Source: Limnohabitans parvus II-B4
GTDB lineage: Bacteria; Pseudomonadota; Gammaproteobacteria; Burkholderiales; Burkholderiaceae_C
Length of the DNA stretch: 64,000 bases
Direction: 5' to 3'
NCBI RefSeq assembly: GCF_003063455.1
Contig: NZ_NESN01000001.1
Span: forward strand, 682,001-746,000
Shown: positions 26,671 through 36,305 of the stretch, one piece after another
Layout of the letters: each line of letters begins with the position of its first letter
Numbering within the stretch: the stretch's first letter is position 1
Notes under the pieces: generated by a model
Database searches by the model: none
What the model was told of the DNA's origin: nothing
The model's input: only the letters and a program-made list of their open reading frames with translations
Program-made: the position numbers and the translations under genes

Positions 26671-28188
26671 ATGCAAATGGAAAATTTCGCCCCGATCATG
26701 TTCGCGGGCCTTGTCGTGGTGATGCTGGTGGGTTTCCCGGTCGCCTTTTCGCTGGCAGCCTTGGGATTGGCCAGTGGTTTTTACGCCATTGAAATGGGAT
26801 GGTTCCCTGTTGCCTTCATGAGCAACTTGCCCATCTCCATCTTCTCGATCCTCAGCAACGACTTGTTGCTAGCGATCCCCTTCTTCACTTTCATGGGAAC
26901 CATCCTTGAAAAGTGCGGACTGGCCGAAGACATGCTGGACTCCATGGGCCAACTCTTTGGACCTGTGCGCGGTGGCTTGGGTTACTCGGTCATCATTGTG
27001 GGCTTCATTTTGGGTGCCATCACGGGCACCGTAGCGGGTCAAGTCATCGCCATGGCTCTGATCTCTTTACCCGTGATGATCCGTTATGGTTACAACATGC
27101 GCTACGCGACAGGCGTGTTGGCAGCCTCGGGCACCATCACGCAGTTGGTACCGCCATCCCTCGTGTTGGTGGTTTTGGCCGACCAGTTGGGCAAGCCCGT
27201 GGGTGACATGTACAAAGGCGCCTGGGGTCCTTCATTGATCCAGATCGCCATGTTTGCGCTCTACACCTTCGCCCTGAGCCGCATCAAGCCAGACTATCTG
27301 CCCGGCGTTCCCAAAGAAGACCGAACCATCAACGGTTGGGCACTTTGGGGGAAATGTCTCAAAGGCATCATCCCGTCAGCTGTGCTGATTTTCACTGTGC
27401 TGGGCTCCATGGGCGGTTTACCCTTCCAGGACTCGGCCTTGGCTACGCCGACTGAAGCGGGCGCTATGGGCGTGGTGGGTGCGCTGATCTTGGCGGCCAT
27501 GCATAAGCGCTTGAACTGGGCTCTGCTGTGGGAAGCGATGCATGGCACCATGCGCTTGACAGCGATGGTGGTATTCATCCTGATTGGTTCACGCGTCTTC
27601 AGCCAAGTGTTTCAAGGCGTGGATGGCGCTAAATGGGTGGAGCACTTGCTTACCGGTTTGCCTGGCGGCCAAGTGGGTTTCTTGATCGTCGTGAACCTGT
27701 TTGTGTTTTTCCTGGCCTTCTTCTTGGACTTCTTTGAGATCGCGTTCATCATCGTGCCGATGCTGGCCCCTGTGGCTGACAAACTGGGCATTGACCTGAT
27801 CTGGTTCGGCGTGCTGCTGTGTGTGAATTTGCAGACCAGCTTCATGCATCCGCCCTTTGGCTTTGCACTTTTCTACCTGCGTGGTATTGCTGACACCTTG
27901 TTCAAGGACAAGCGTATTCCCGTGGCCGTGAAATCCAGTGACATCTACATGGGCTCGATTCCTTGGGTGATCATGCAAATCTTGCTGGTCGTGGTGGTGA
28001 TCTTTGTGCCGCAGACGGTCACGGCCTTCTTGGACAAAGAAGTCAAAGTGGACATTGACAAAGTGGTCATTGAAATGCCTCAAGACAGTGCGCCAGCCTT
28101 CAACGCTGATACACCTGCCTCGAGCGCCGACCTTGACAAATCCGACAAGGACGCGCAGGACAAAATTGATGATTTATTTAAAAAATAA
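26671..28188 (+). CDS. TRAP transporter large membrane subunit, DctM family
   Basis: 505-residue translocation subunit. Family stretches include LAIPFFTFMGTILEKCGLAE, GAITGTVAGQVIAMALISL, TITQLVPPSLVLVVLADQLG and, near the end, LQTSFMHPPFGFALFYLRGI. It is longer than the first DctM here (433) because of a charged C-terminal tail (APAFNADTPASSADLDKSDK...), which fits the longer DctM class that pairs with TakP-type receptors. Start follows AAGGAC. A strong terminator lies at 28205-28232. Confidence 0.92.
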   Translation: MQMENFAPIMFAGLVVVMLVGFPVAFSLAALGLASGFYAIEMGWFPVAFMSNLPISIFSILSNDLLLAIPFFTFMGTILEKCGLAEDMLDSMGQLFGPVRGGLGYSVIIVGFILGAITGTVAGQVIAMALISLPVMIRYGYNMRYATGVLAASGTITQLVPPSLVLVVLADQLGKPVGDMYKGAWGPSLIQIAMFALYTFALSRIKPDYLPGVPKEDRTINGWALWGKCLKGIIPSAVLIFTVLGSMGGLPFQDSALATPTEAGAMGVVGALILAAMHKRLNWALLWEAMHGTMRLTAMVVFILIGSRVFSQVFQGVDGAKWVEHLLTGLPGGQVGFLIVVNLFVFFLAFFLDFFEIAFIIVPMLAPVADKLGIDLIWFGVLLCVNLQTSFMHPPFGFALFYLRGIADTLFKDKRIPVAVKSSDIYMGSIPWVIMQILLVVVVIFVPQTVTAFLDKEVKVDIDKVVIEMPQDSAPAFNADTPASSADLDKSDKDAQDKIDDLFKK

Positions 28189-28204
28189 AGCCGCTTGAAT
28201 CTTT

Positions 28205-28232
28205 AAAAACGCCTCGATATCGAGGCGTTTTT
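28205..28232 (+). terminator. Rho-independent terminator of the dctQM operon
   Basis: Perfect palindrome AAAAACGCCTCGAT/ATCGAGGCGTTTTT, a 14-bp stem without a real loop, ending in a T-run. It lies 16 bp after the DctM stop codon. Confidence 0.8.
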
Positions 28233-28250
28233 TCATGCACCAGACACCAC

Positions 28251-28742
28251 ATGACATCGAACCACACACCCGAACTGATGGCGCATTTAGGGCCTGCCCC
28301 TTTCCGCTTTGTTCCCCAACACGAGCCCATGGTTTCACCAGCGTTCAGCAGGCCATTCAAAATCATGGCCGTCGCGCTGCTATCGGGTCTGGCTTTTTGG
28401 GCTTATCAACTGCATGGAGCACAAATGGTCACGACTGACTACCTCTGGCTCTGGGCAGCTTGGGGCATCATGGCCTACACCGTTGGTCATTTGTTAATGG
28501 GCAAAACAACCCTCACATCCAACGGGCTGGAGCAAACCTGGATTTGGGACAAAAAAGTGGAGCTGCGCGATTTGGCTTATGCCAAACTGATCAGAGTGCC
28601 AGGCTTGGACTGGCTGGTCGCACCCCGCCTGTATCTCAGGACGCTGATGGGCAAATTCACCGTCATTTACGCCTGCGACCCGGACATGGTCGAGGAATTC
28701 AAGCGCTTAAGCACTGAGTTGAAAGCGTTTCGCAGCATGTAA
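28251..28742 (+). CDS. Hypothetical membrane protein
   Basis: 163 residues. Two hydrophobic segments (about 40-57, MAVALLSGLAFWAYQL, and 65-85, DYLWLWAAWGIMAYTVGHLL) are followed by a soluble domain ending KFTVIYACDPDMVEEFKRL, in which GLEQTWIWDKKVELRDLAY suggests a PH-like beta fold. It lies between two terminators and is convergent with the TakP-like gene. I do not recognise the family. The TRAP operon just upstream is ended by a terminator, so a functional link is not supported. Confidence 0.65.
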   Translation: MTSNHTPELMAHLGPAPFRFVPQHEPMVSPAFSRPFKIMAVALLSGLAFWAYQLHGAQMVTTDYLWLWAAWGIMAYTVGHLLMGKTTLTSNGLEQTWIWDKKVELRDLAYAKLIRVPGLDWLVAPRLYLRTLMGKFTVIYACDPDMVEEFKRLSTELKAFRSM

Positions 28743-28810
28743 TTCGTCGCACGGGTGAACGTCCGCCGTCGCACCAGAAAGTTTTGACTCACGAGTGCCA
28801 AGACGAACAT

Positions 28811-28838
28811 AAAAAAACCGGCCTAAGCCGGTTTTTTT
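28811..28838. terminator. Bidirectional terminator between hypothetical gene and takP-like gene
   Basis: Hairpin ACCGGC-ctaa-GCCGGT flanked by seven A on one side and seven T on the other, so it can end transcription from both converging genes. Confidence 0.85.
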
Positions 28839-28851
28839 ATTCTCAGTTCAC

Positions 28852-29931
28852 TCAGAGCTTTTGGGCTTGCATGAACTTGTCAAAAGTCATTTCAGTGAAG
28901 CGGAACCACAAGTTTTGCTCTGCCTGGAACTTGCGGTAGTCACCGTAAATTTTCTTCCAGTCAGGATTTTTCTCGTTCAGCTCGTCGTACACAGCCATGG
29001 ACTGCTTGAAGGCCTCCTTCATTACAGCATCAGGGAATGCGCGCAGTTTCGTGCCTTTGCCCACGAGCTCTTTCAAAGCACCGGGGTTTTTAGCATCGTA
29101 TTTGGCTTGCATCGTGGTGTGGGCCACGGCAGCAGCAGCACCGACAATCGCCTTGTTTTCTGCAGACAAAGCGTCGTAGGCCTTCTGGTTAATGAAGAAG
29201 TCCAGTTGAGGACCACCTTCCCACCAACCTGGGTAGTAATAAAACGGAGCCACTTTGTTGAAGCCCAGTTTTTGGTCATCGTAAGGACCGATCCACTCAG
29301 CCGCATCAATAGTGCCTTTTTCCAAAGACGTGTAAATTTCGCCGCCAGGAATGTTTTGAGGGACACCGCCCATACGCTCCAGCACACGGCCAGCAAAACC
29401 ACCAATGCGCATTTTCAAGCCCTTGATGTCGGCAACCGTCTTGATCTCTTTGCGGTACCAGCCACCCATCTGGGCACCAGTGTTACCACCAGGGAAACTG
29501 ATCATGTTGTACTTGGCATAAAACTCGCGCATGAGTTTCAAACCATTACCTTCGTACATCCAAGCCGTCATTTGGCGGCTGTTCATGCCGAACGGAATGG
29601 CGCAACCCAAGGCGAAGGTTTCATTCTTGCCAAAGAAATAATACGGTGCGGTGTGAGCCATCTCAACCGAGCCTTGCTGCACTGCATCCACCACGCCAAA
29701 GGGTGGCGTGATTTCGCCAGCAGCGTGCACCGAAATTTCAAACTTACCGCCCGACATCGCCTTGACGTTTTGAGCAAACACATCGGCTGCGCCGTGAATG
29801 GTGTCCAGCGCCTTAGGGAAGCTGGAACTCAGGCGCCAACGGATGGCAGCTTGGGCTTGAACAGCGGGTGCAACACCTGCAGCCAGAACGCCAGCCAAGC
29901 CAGCGTTTTTAATGACGGAACGACGATCCAT
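28852..29931 (-). CDS. TRAP receptor, TakP-like (2-oxo acid binding)
   Basis: 359-residue periplasmic receptor. The signal peptide begins MDRRSVIKNAGLAGVLAAG, with twin Arg. The mature part is strikingly similar to Rhodobacter sphaeroides TakP, with shared stretches IRWRLSSSFPKALDTI, ISFPGGNTGAQMGGWYRKEI, LKMRIGGFAGRVLERMG and AEWIGPYDDQKLGFNKVAPF. TakP binds pyruvate and other 2-oxo acids with a sodium ion, so this is the expected ligand class. Start ATG 29931 is chosen; upstream in-frame codons lack a signal-peptide fit. It is transcribed toward the dctQM pair, an unusual arrangement, and has its own TACAAT-like -10 (30001-30006). Confidence 0.88.
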   Translation of the reverse strand: MDRRSVIKNAGLAGVLAAGVAPAVQAQAAIRWRLSSSFPKALDTIHGAADVFAQNVKAMSGGKFEISVHAAGEITPPFGVVDAVQQGSVEMAHTAPYYFFGKNETFALGCAIPFGMNSRQMTAWMYEGNGLKLMREFYAKYNMISFPGGNTGAQMGGWYRKEIKTVADIKGLKMRIGGFAGRVLERMGGVPQNIPGGEIYTSLEKGTIDAAEWIGPYDDQKLGFNKVAPFYYYPGWWEGGPQLDFFINQKAYDALSAENKAIVGAAAAVAHTTMQAKYDAKNPGALKELVGKGTKLRAFPDAVMKEAFKQSMAVYDELNEKNPDWKKIYGDYRKFQAEQNLWFRFTEMTFDKFMQAQKL

Positions 29932-30121
29932 GAATGGACTCCTGTTGAAAATTAAAGACACACCCGAGACAGCCGGGCGTTGACTCATCAGTCGGTGTGT
30001 ATTGTAGGAAGCTGAGAACCCCAAAAATGCGGGGGTTTACCCTTTTATGTGGATCGAAATTCAACAAAGTTAACGCAACAGCCAAATATTGAAAAAATTT
30101 CAATACAACCTTGCTGTCGAG
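29932..30121 (-). promoter_or_regulatory. Upstream region of the takP-like gene, behind dxs
   Basis: 190 bp on the minus strand after the dxs stop. A -10 box TACAAT (30001-30006 on the plus strand as ATTGTA) with a weak -35 reads toward takP. An AT-rich hairpin ATTGAAA-tt-TTTCAAT near 30085-30102 may end dxs transcription. Both are weak assignments. Confidence 0.35.
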
Positions 30122-31969
30122 TCAGTCCGGCCAACGGCGCAAAATGGCAGCCTCGATGCCCGGCGCATCCAGCCCCTGCAAAGCCAAGAGCTGGGCAGGA
30201 TCACCATGTTCGATGAAAGCATCGGGCAAGCCCAGATGCAAGACGGGGCGAGTGATCGAGCATGCTTGCAAGGCCTCGGCCACTGCGCTGCCAGCACCGC
30301 CCATCACACAACTGTCTTCCACGGTCACCAAGTGCTCATGACTTTGGGCAATCTGGGCCAGCAGTTCGACATCCAGGGGCTTGACCCACCGCATGTTGAC
30401 CACAGTGGCATTGAGCTTGTCGGCGACCTGCAAGGCCGGTGCCAACAAAGCACCGAAAACCAAGATGGCCAATTTTTCACCCTCACGGCGCACTTCGCCC
30501 TTGCCAAACGGCACAGGGTTCAAGTCGGCATCGGGTTTCGTGCCCACCCCAGCACCCCTCGGGTAACGAACGGCCACGGGGTGGTTTTGCGCATACGCGG
30601 TGCTGAGCAGTTGACGGCATTCGCGCTCATCGGCCGGGCACGCCAGGCTCATGTTGGGGATGCAACGAATGAACGCGATGTCGTAGGCCCCCGCGTGGGT
30701 GGCGCCGTCGGCACCCACCAACCCAGCGCGGTCAATGGCAAACACCACCGGCAGGTTTTGCAAGGCCACGTCGTGGATCAGCTGGTCATAAGCGCGCTGC
30801 AAAAAGGTGGAGTAAATCGCTACAACCGGCTTAAGACCTTCACAAGCCATACCTGCAGCAAAGGTCACCGCATGCTGCTCAGCAATGCCCACATCGTAAT
30901 AACGGTCAGGAAAGCGTTTGTGAAATTCGAGCATCCCCGAACCCTCGCGCATGGCGGGGGTGATACCGACCAAGCGCTTGTCCTGCGCAGCCATGTCACA
31001 CAACCACTGACCAAACACTTGGGTGAACGTGGTTTTGGCGGGCGTGCTCGAAGGAATCAGACCAACGAGAGGATCGAACTTGCCAGGCCCATGGTAGGCC
31101 ACAGGGTCGGCCTCGGCCAATTTGTAGCCTTGGCCTTTTTTGGTGACCACATGCAAGAACTGCGGGCCATCGAGGTGTTTGATATTTTCCAACGTGGGGA
31201 TCAGCGATTCCAGATCGTGACCATCGATGGGGCCAATGTAGTTGAATCCGAACTTTTCAAACAGGGTGGCAGGCACCACCATGCCCTTGGCGTGTTCTTC
31301 CAGGCGTTTGGCCAGCTCGAACAGCGGCGGCGCATTTTTGAGCACGTTTTTGCCGACCGTTTTGGCAGCCGAATAAAAACGTCCGCTCATCAACTGCGCC
31401 AGGTACCGATTCAAAGCACCCACCGGAGGGCTGATCGACATGTCGTTGTCGTTCAGGATGACCAGCAGTTTGCAGTCCTCGACGCCCGCGTTGTTGAGCG
31501 CCTCAAAGGCCATGCCTGCGGTCATGGCCCCATCGCCAATGACCGCAATCGAATGGCGTGACTCGCCTTTTTGGCGTGCCGCCAAGGCCATGCCCAAGGC
31601 CGCTGAAATGCTGGTGGAGGAGTGCCCGACACCAAAAGTGTCGTATTCACTTTCTTCACGACGCGGAAAACCGGACAGCCCATGCAATTGGCGCAGGGTC
31701 GGCATGCGCTCACGCCGCCCCGTCAAAATTTTGTGCGGGTAAGTCTGATGACCCACATCCCAGACGATGCGATCTTCCGGGGTGTTGAACACGTAATGCA
31801 AGGCCACCGTCAACTCGACCGTGCCCAAATTGGAACTCAGGTGCCCCCCTGTTTTGGAGACGTTGTCGAGCACACATTGGCGCAACTCATCGGCCAACCC
31901 CGGCAAATCGGCGCGCGGTAAACGGCGCAAATCTGCAGGCGAGGCGATGGCTTGAAGTAAAGCGGTCAT
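30122..31969 (-). CDS. dxs: 1-deoxy-D-xylulose-5-phosphate synthase
   Basis: 615-residue thiamine-diphosphate enzyme that joins pyruvate and glyceraldehyde 3-phosphate in the MEP isoprenoid pathway. The N-terminus has [20 protein letters not shown] and [20 protein letters not shown]; the ThDP motif [18 protein letters not shown] follows, and the C-terminal transketolase domain has [20 protein letters not shown]. The length is normal. It follows ispA by 3 bp, so xseB-ispA-dxs is one operon, the usual order in beta-proteobacteria. Confidence 0.96.
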   Translation of the reverse strand: MTALLQAIASPADLRRLPRADLPGLADELRQCVLDNVSKTGGHLSSNLGTVELTVALHYVFNTPEDRIVWDVGHQTYPHKILTGRRERMPTLRQLHGLSGFPRREESEYDTFGVGHSSTSISAALGMALAARQKGESRHSIAVIGDGAMTAGMAFEALNNAGVEDCKLLVILNDNDMSISPPVGALNRYLAQLMSGRFYSAAKTVGKNVLKNAPPLFELAKRLEEHAKGMVVPATLFEKFGFNYIGPIDGHDLESLIPTLENIKHLDGPQFLHVVTKKGQGYKLAEADPVAYHGPGKFDPLVGLIPSSTPAKTTFTQVFGQWLCDMAAQDKRLVGITPAMREGSGMLEFHKRFPDRYYDVGIAEQHAVTFAAGMACEGLKPVVAIYSTFLQRAYDQLIHDVALQNLPVVFAIDRAGLVGADGATHAGAYDIAFIRCIPNMSLACPADERECRQLLSTAYAQNHPVAVRYPRGAGVGTKPDADLNPVPFGKGEVRREGEKLAILVFGALLAPALQVADKLNATVVNMRWVKPLDVELLAQIAQSHEHLVTVEDSCVMGGAGSAVAEALQACSITRPVLHLGLPDAFIEHGDPAQLLALQGLDAPGIEAAILRRWPD

Positions 31970-31972
31970 AAA

Positions 31973-32878
31973 TCAGTTGTTTCTTTGTACCACCATGGCG
32001 GTCAAGGCGCGCAAGGCGGCCAAACGACCTTCATCCAGCTCGGTATCCGTCAAGGCTTGCATGGCCTCAGCAGCCAAGGCATCGGCATAGGCCTTGGCAG
32101 GCTCCAGCCCCATCAAGGCCACATAGGTGGGCTTGTCGGCTGCCACATCTTTGCCTGCCGTTTTGCCCAGTGTGGCCGAATCTGCGGTCACATCCAGCAC
32201 ATCGTCCACCACCTGAAAGGCCAAGCCCAAGGCTTCGCCAAAGCGGGTCAACGCCATTCGCACACCCTCGGCCACGTCTGGCACGCAAGCCACGCCCATT
32301 TGCACGCTGCATAACAGCAAGGCACCTGTCTTGAGGCGATGCATTTGTCGCAACTGATCTTCGCTCAACTGCAGGCCCACGCTGGCCAGGTCAATCGCCT
32401 GGCCACCAGCCATGCCTTGGTAACCCGAAGCACGCGCCAACAAAGCCACACAGGCCGCTTGAACAGCAGCAGGCACGCTGCCGTCCTGGGAGGTCAACAT
32501 TTCAAAAGCCAGGGTTTGCAAGGCATCGCCCGCCAGCAAGGCTTGTGCCTCGCCAAATTGCACATGCACCGTAGGTTTGCCGCGTCGCAGCACATCGTTG
32601 TCCATGCAGGGCATGTCATCGTGCACCAGCGAATAGGCATGGATCAGCTCGATCGCACAGGCCGCATTCAAGGCCGCAGGGCTTTGGGGGGCATCGCCCA
32701 CCGCCTCGGCCGTGGCCAGCACCAGCAAAGGGCGCAGGCGTTTGCCACCGTCGAGCACGGCGTAGCGCATGGCCTCGCCCAAACGGGCCGGTGAATCGGC
32801 CTGAATACCCGCTGACAAAACAGCCTCAACACGGTCCAGATGGGGCTGCATCCAGGCTTTCAACTCAGCCAGGCTCAT
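31973..32878 (-). CDS. ispA: Polyprenyl diphosphate synthase (farnesyl-type)
   Basis: 301-residue trans-isoprenyl transferase making farnesyl (or geranyl) diphosphate. First aspartate motif is [10 protein letters not shown], preceded by [18 protein letters not shown]; the second is [11 protein letters not shown]. Start ATG 32878 overlaps the xseB stop by 4 bp (ATGA). The chain length ahead of the first DDxxD motif suits farnesyl synthase. It is followed directly by dxs. Confidence 0.93.
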   Translation of the reverse strand: MSLAELKAWMQPHLDRVEAVLSAGIQADSPARLGEAMRYAVLDGGKRLRPLLVLATAEAVGDAPQSPAALNAACAIELIHAYSLVHDDMPCMDNDVLRRGKPTVHVQFGEAQALLAGDALQTLAFEMLTSQDGSVPAAVQAACVALLARASGYQGMAGGQAIDLASVGLQLSEDQLRQMHRLKTGALLLCSVQMGVACVPDVAEGVRMALTRFGEALGLAFQVVDDVLDVTADSATLGKTAGKDVAADKPTYVALMGLEPAKAYADALAAEAMQALTDTELDEGRLAALRALTAMVVQRNN

Positions 32879-33129
32879 GCACCGCTCCAGGGTTTGAGTT
32901 GACCGCCGTCCAAGACCTGAATCTGGTCTTCTACCGCTTTGAGCTTGTCGCGGCAAAAAGCCAACAAGGCCGCGCCGCGCTGGTAGCCACTGAGCAGCTG
33001 GTCCAAGGGCATCTGACCCGACTCCAATTGCCCCACCAAAAGCTCCAACTCCGACAAAGCAGCCTCATACGTGGCAGGCAGCGGGGGCACAAGGGTGTCA
33101 GTGAGGTCGGATTTGGCAGCCTTGGACAT
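32875..33129 (-). CDS. xseB: Exodeoxyribonuclease VII small subunit
   Basis: 84-residue subunit. The conserved segment is [20 protein letters not shown], with [25 protein letters not shown] following. XseB forms a helical body that activates the XseA catalytic subunit, which is not in this window. The overlapping stop-start with ispA matches the enteric arrangement. Slightly longer N-terminal arm than E. coli XseB. Confidence 0.93.
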   Translation of the reverse strand: MSKAAKSDLTDTLVPPLPATYEAALSELELLVGQLESGQMPLDQLLSGYQRGAALLAFCRDKLKAVEDQIQVLDGGQLKPWSGA

Positions 33130-33389
33130 AAAGTGTTCCGGGGAAAAGCGCCAATTTTAGGCGCTAAGCCTCGGTCCAGTTGACAAAAGCGCCTTGAGCC
33201 CACCTTCACAAAGCGTCATTTCAGCGCATTTTCCGGGTGTGTGACCCAGCAGACCGCTGTCCAAGGGCCTCCGGGTTAGAATCAAAGCTCATCGGCAGGA
33301 AATTCCTGTCATTTTTTTGCGCCGTTTTCCTTGAATTCAGCGCTTTGTTCCTGCCCCTTCATAGGGGGAGTCTCTAGGTCAGGTCACCC
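33130..33389. promoter_or_regulatory. Divergent region between xseB and the Rieske oxygenase
   Basis: 260 bp. A TAGAAT-like -10 at 33277-33282 reads rightward. A perfect 13-bp palindrome CAGGAAATTCCTG at 33296-33308 lies just after it, near the expected transcription start, and may be an operator for the oxygenase gene. Confidence 0.4.
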
Positions 33390-34517
33390 ATGTCTGATTT
33401 AAGTCTTCAACTGCAGCAGGCCGCAAGCCAACTACCAGTTTCCACTTATTTCGATGAAGCGCTGTTCCAGCGCGAATTGAGCACGCTCTTCCAGCAAGGC
33501 CCGCGCTATGTCGGTCACCAGCTGGCGGTGCCCCACCCGGGCGACTATTACGCCCTGCCCCACGAGGCCGAAGGTCGGGCTTTGGTGCGCAACGCCCAAG
33601 GCGGGGTTGAACTCGTCTCCAACGTCTGTCGCCACCGCCAAGCGGTCATGTTGAACGGCCGTGGCAACCTCAGCACGCAGCAAAAAGGCAGCGCTGGCGG
33701 CAACATCGTCTGCCCGCTGCACCGCTGGACCTATTCCCCCAGTGGCCAGTTACTGGGCGCCCCACACTTCGCGCACGACCCCTGCCTGAACCTGAACAAC
33801 TACAAGTTGCAGGAGTGGAACGGCTTGTTGTTTGAAGACAACGGCCGCAACATTGCCACCGATTTGGCAGGCATGGGTCCAAGGGCACAACTCAATTTCG
33901 ATGGCTACGCGCTCGACCGCGTTGAGCTGCACGAGTGCAACTACAACTGGAAGACCTTCATCGAGGTCTATCTGGAGGACTACCACGTCGGCCCGTTCCA
34001 CCCGGGCTTGGGCCAGTTCGTCACATGCGACGACCTGAGCTGGGAGTTCAAGGAACACTATTCGGTGCAGACCGTGGGCGTGTCGGGTGGCTTTGGCAAG
34101 CCTGGCTCGGACACCTACAAAACCTGGCACGAGGTGCTGCTGAAGTACCGCAATGGCCAACTGCCAGAGCGTGGCGCCATCTGGCTGACCTACTACCCGC
34201 ACATCATGGTCGAGTGGTACCCGCATGTGCTCACCGTGTCGACCTTGCACCCGATCAGCCCCAACAAGACGCTGAACATGGTGGAGTTTTACTACCCCGA
34301 AGAGATCGTGGCGTTTGAGCGCGAATTCGTCGAAGCCCAGCAAGCGGCTTACATGGAAACCTGCATCGAGGACGATGAAATTGCCGAGCGCATGGATGCA
34401 GGCCGCAGGGCCCTTATGGCAAGAGGTGACAACGAAGTCGGCCCTTACCAAAGCCCCATGGAAGACGGCATGCAGCACTTCCACGAGTGGTACCGCCGCC
34501 AGATGAAAACGCTCTGA
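33390..34517 (+). CDS. Rieske aromatic-ring-hydroxylating oxygenase, alpha subunit family
   Basis: 375-residue oxygenase. Rieske ligands are C80 and H82 (NVCRHRQAVM) and C108 and H111 (IVCPLHRW). The catalytic iron ligands H199 and H204 are in LEDYHVGPFHPG, and the third (Asp) is probably in the C-terminal CIEDDEIAERMDAG. It is shorter than classical dioxygenase alpha subunits and has no beta subunit next door, which resembles the choline/carnitine monooxygenase or phenylpropionate-type branch. It is the first gene before an EamA transporter (13 bp gap). The substrate is not readable; the gene commonly neighbours xseB-ispA-dxs in this family. Confidence 0.85.
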   Translation: MSDLSLQLQQAASQLPVSTYFDEALFQRELSTLFQQGPRYVGHQLAVPHPGDYYALPHEAEGRALVRNAQGGVELVSNVCRHRQAVMLNGRGNLSTQQKGSAGGNIVCPLHRWTYSPSGQLLGAPHFAHDPCLNLNNYKLQEWNGLLFEDNGRNIATDLAGMGPRAQLNFDGYALDRVELHECNYNWKTFIEVYLEDYHVGPFHPGLGQFVTCDDLSWEFKEHYSVQTVGVSGGFGKPGSDTYKTWHEVLLKYRNGQLPERGAIWLTYYPHIMVEWYPHVLTVSTLHPISPNKTLNMVEFYYPEEIVAFEREFVEAQQAAYMETCIEDDEIAERMDAGRRALMARGDNEVGPYQSPMEDGMQHFHEWYRRQMKTL

Positions 34518-34530
34518 ACTGCAAGCGCCG

Positions 34531-35418
34531 ATGCAAGCCTCTTGGATGATATTGGCGTCGCTTTTTTTTGCGACCATGAGCGTTTGCATCAAGTACGCCG
34601 CGCCTCACTTTCACACTTTTGAGCTGGTGTTTTACAGGGGCTTGATTGGCATGGCCTTCATGGCCACGCTTTGCCGAGTTCAAAAAGTCCCCCTGAGCAC
34701 CCAAATTCCCATGATGCATGTGTGGCGCTCCGTCATCGGGGTGGCTTCTTTGTCGGCCTGGTTTTACGCCATCGCACACCTGCCCTTGGCCACGGCCATG
34801 ACGCTCAACTACATGAGCGGGGTGTGGGTGGCCGCGTTTTTGATCGGCGGCACCTTGGTCATGGGCCGGGTGCAGGACATCGGCCGCCAGGGGCCATTGG
34901 TGCTCACGGTGATCGCAGGTTTCAGCGGCGTGGTCATGCTTTTGCGCCCCACCATTGAGCAAAACCAGTTGTTTGCGGGCGTCATCGGTTTGTTGTCCGG
35001 TTTGGGCGCCGCGTTGGCCTACATGCAAGTGGCGGCATTGGGCCGATTGGGTGAACCCGAATCGCGCACGGTGTTTTACTTTTCGATCGGCACCACCTTG
35101 GTGGGCGGTGTGGCCATCTTGTTCACGGGGGCCAGTGCCTGGACTTGGCCCACCGCGCTTTGGTTGTTGCCGATAGGGGTGTTGGCAGCACTGGGACAGC
35201 TGAGCATGACCATGGCTTACACCAAGGGCTCGACCCTGGTGGTGGCCAATTTGCAGTATTCGGGCATTGTGTTTGCAGCGCTCTACGGTTTGTTTTTATT
35301 TGGCGACCAAATCCCCCTGATGGGCTGGGCGGGCATGCTGCTCATCATCATGAGCGGCATCGCCTCGACAGCTTTGCGCAGCCGCACCCTGCCTCGCGCC
35401 CCGGCCGAAGAACATTGA
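34531..35418 (+). CDS. EamA/DMT-family metabolite transporter
   Basis: 295-residue inner-membrane exporter or exchanger with ten predicted helices in two EamA halves (first SVIGVASLSAWFYAIAHLPL, TAMTLNYMSGVWVAAFLI; second LSMTMAYTKGSTLVVANLQYS). It lies 13 bp after the Rieske gene, so it could export a product. The substrate class (drug/metabolite) is broad and cannot be narrowed. Confidence 0.85.
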   Translation: MQASWMILASLFFATMSVCIKYAAPHFHTFELVFYRGLIGMAFMATLCRVQKVPLSTQIPMMHVWRSVIGVASLSAWFYAIAHLPLATAMTLNYMSGVWVAAFLIGGTLVMGRVQDIGRQGPLVLTVIAGFSGVVMLLRPTIEQNQLFAGVIGLLSGLGAALAYMQVAALGRLGEPESRTVFYFSIGTTLVGGVAILFTGASAWTWPTALWLLPIGVLAALGQLSMTMAYTKGSTLVVANLQYSGIVFAALYGLFLFGDQIPLMGWAGMLLIIMSGIASTALRSRTLPRAPAEEH

Positions 35419-35436
35419 ATTTTGGAGACCCACGAC

Positions 35437-36294
35437 ATGTACACCTTGTTGATCACCGCTTCTCAATTGCAACAGCTGCGAGCCCAAGGCACGCCCAGTG
35501 CTGTGCTCGATTGCAGCTTTGATTTGATGAAGCCCGAACTGGCCGAGGGTTTTTTTGCTTCCGAGCGGATTGCGGGTGCATTCCCTGCCAATCTGGACAA
35601 AGACCTGAGCAACCATACTCCAGGCCAAGCCGTCAACGGAGGCCGCCACCCATTGCCGCAGCGCGAAACTGTGGCCCAGTGGCTGGGCAGCTTAGGTATC
35701 CACAACGGCATGCAAATCGTGGTGTATGACCGCCACAAAAGCGCTTACTGCGGCCGCTTGTGGTGGATGCTCAAATGGTTGGGGCACGACGCTGTGGCGG
35801 TGTTGGACGGTGGCCTGCAAGCTTGGAAAGACGCCGGGGGCGCACTGGATTCGGGGGCTGCGCCCACACCAAAGCCTGTGCCATTCGATCTGAAAGCCCC
35901 CTTGCGCCAATTGGTGCTGACCGAGACTGTCGCCCAGGATTTGGGCCGTCCACAGCAAACCATCGTGGACGCCCGTGCGGGTGCGCGTTACCGTGGCGAA
36001 ATGGAGCCACTCGACCCGGTGGCGGGGCACATCCCCGGCGCTCTGAACCGGCCATTCACCGACAACTTCACAGAAGACGGCCGTTTCAAAAGCCCGGAAC
36101 TGCTCAAAGCCGAATGGACCGAAGTGCTCGCAGGCCGCCCGGTCAGCAGCGTGGTGCACCACTGCGGCAGTGGCGTGACCGCCACCCCCAATATCTTGGC
36201 GATGGAGTTGGCTGGATTCGGCCCGACCGCTTTGTATGCCGGCAGCTGGAGCGAATGGAGCCGCACGCCCGGCCTGCCCTGCGCCAAGGGCTAA
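35437..36294 (+). CDS. sseA: 3-Mercaptopyruvate sulfurtransferase (rhodanese superfamily)
   Basis: 285-residue two-domain rhodanese. Catalytic Cys243 is in HCGSGVTATPN, the exact loop sequence of E. coli SseA, which marks 3-mercaptopyruvate sulfurtransferase instead of thiosulfate rhodanese (CRKGVT). The N-terminal inactive domain contains VVYDRHKSAYCGRLWWMLKW. Start ATG 35437 follows GGAG. It is 18 bp after the EamA gene. Cytosolic; may detoxify cyanide or supply sulfur. Confidence 0.9.
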   Translation: MYTLLITASQLQQLRAQGTPSAVLDCSFDLMKPELAEGFFASERIAGAFPANLDKDLSNHTPGQAVNGGRHPLPQRETVAQWLGSLGIHNGMQIVVYDRHKSAYCGRLWWMLKWLGHDAVAVLDGGLQAWKDAGGALDSGAAPTPKPVPFDLKAPLRQLVLTETVAQDLGRPQQTIVDARAGARYRGEMEPLDPVAGHIPGALNRPFTDNFTEDGRFKSPELLKAEWTEVLAGRPVSSVVHHCGSGVTATPNILAMELAGFGPTALYAGSWSEWSRTPGLPCAKG

Positions 36295-36305
36295 GGCCTT
36301 TCCAT

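Noticed and set aside
30089..31561. 490-codon plus-strand frame opposite dxs
   Set aside because: Shadow of dxs with no domain and no ribosome-binding site.
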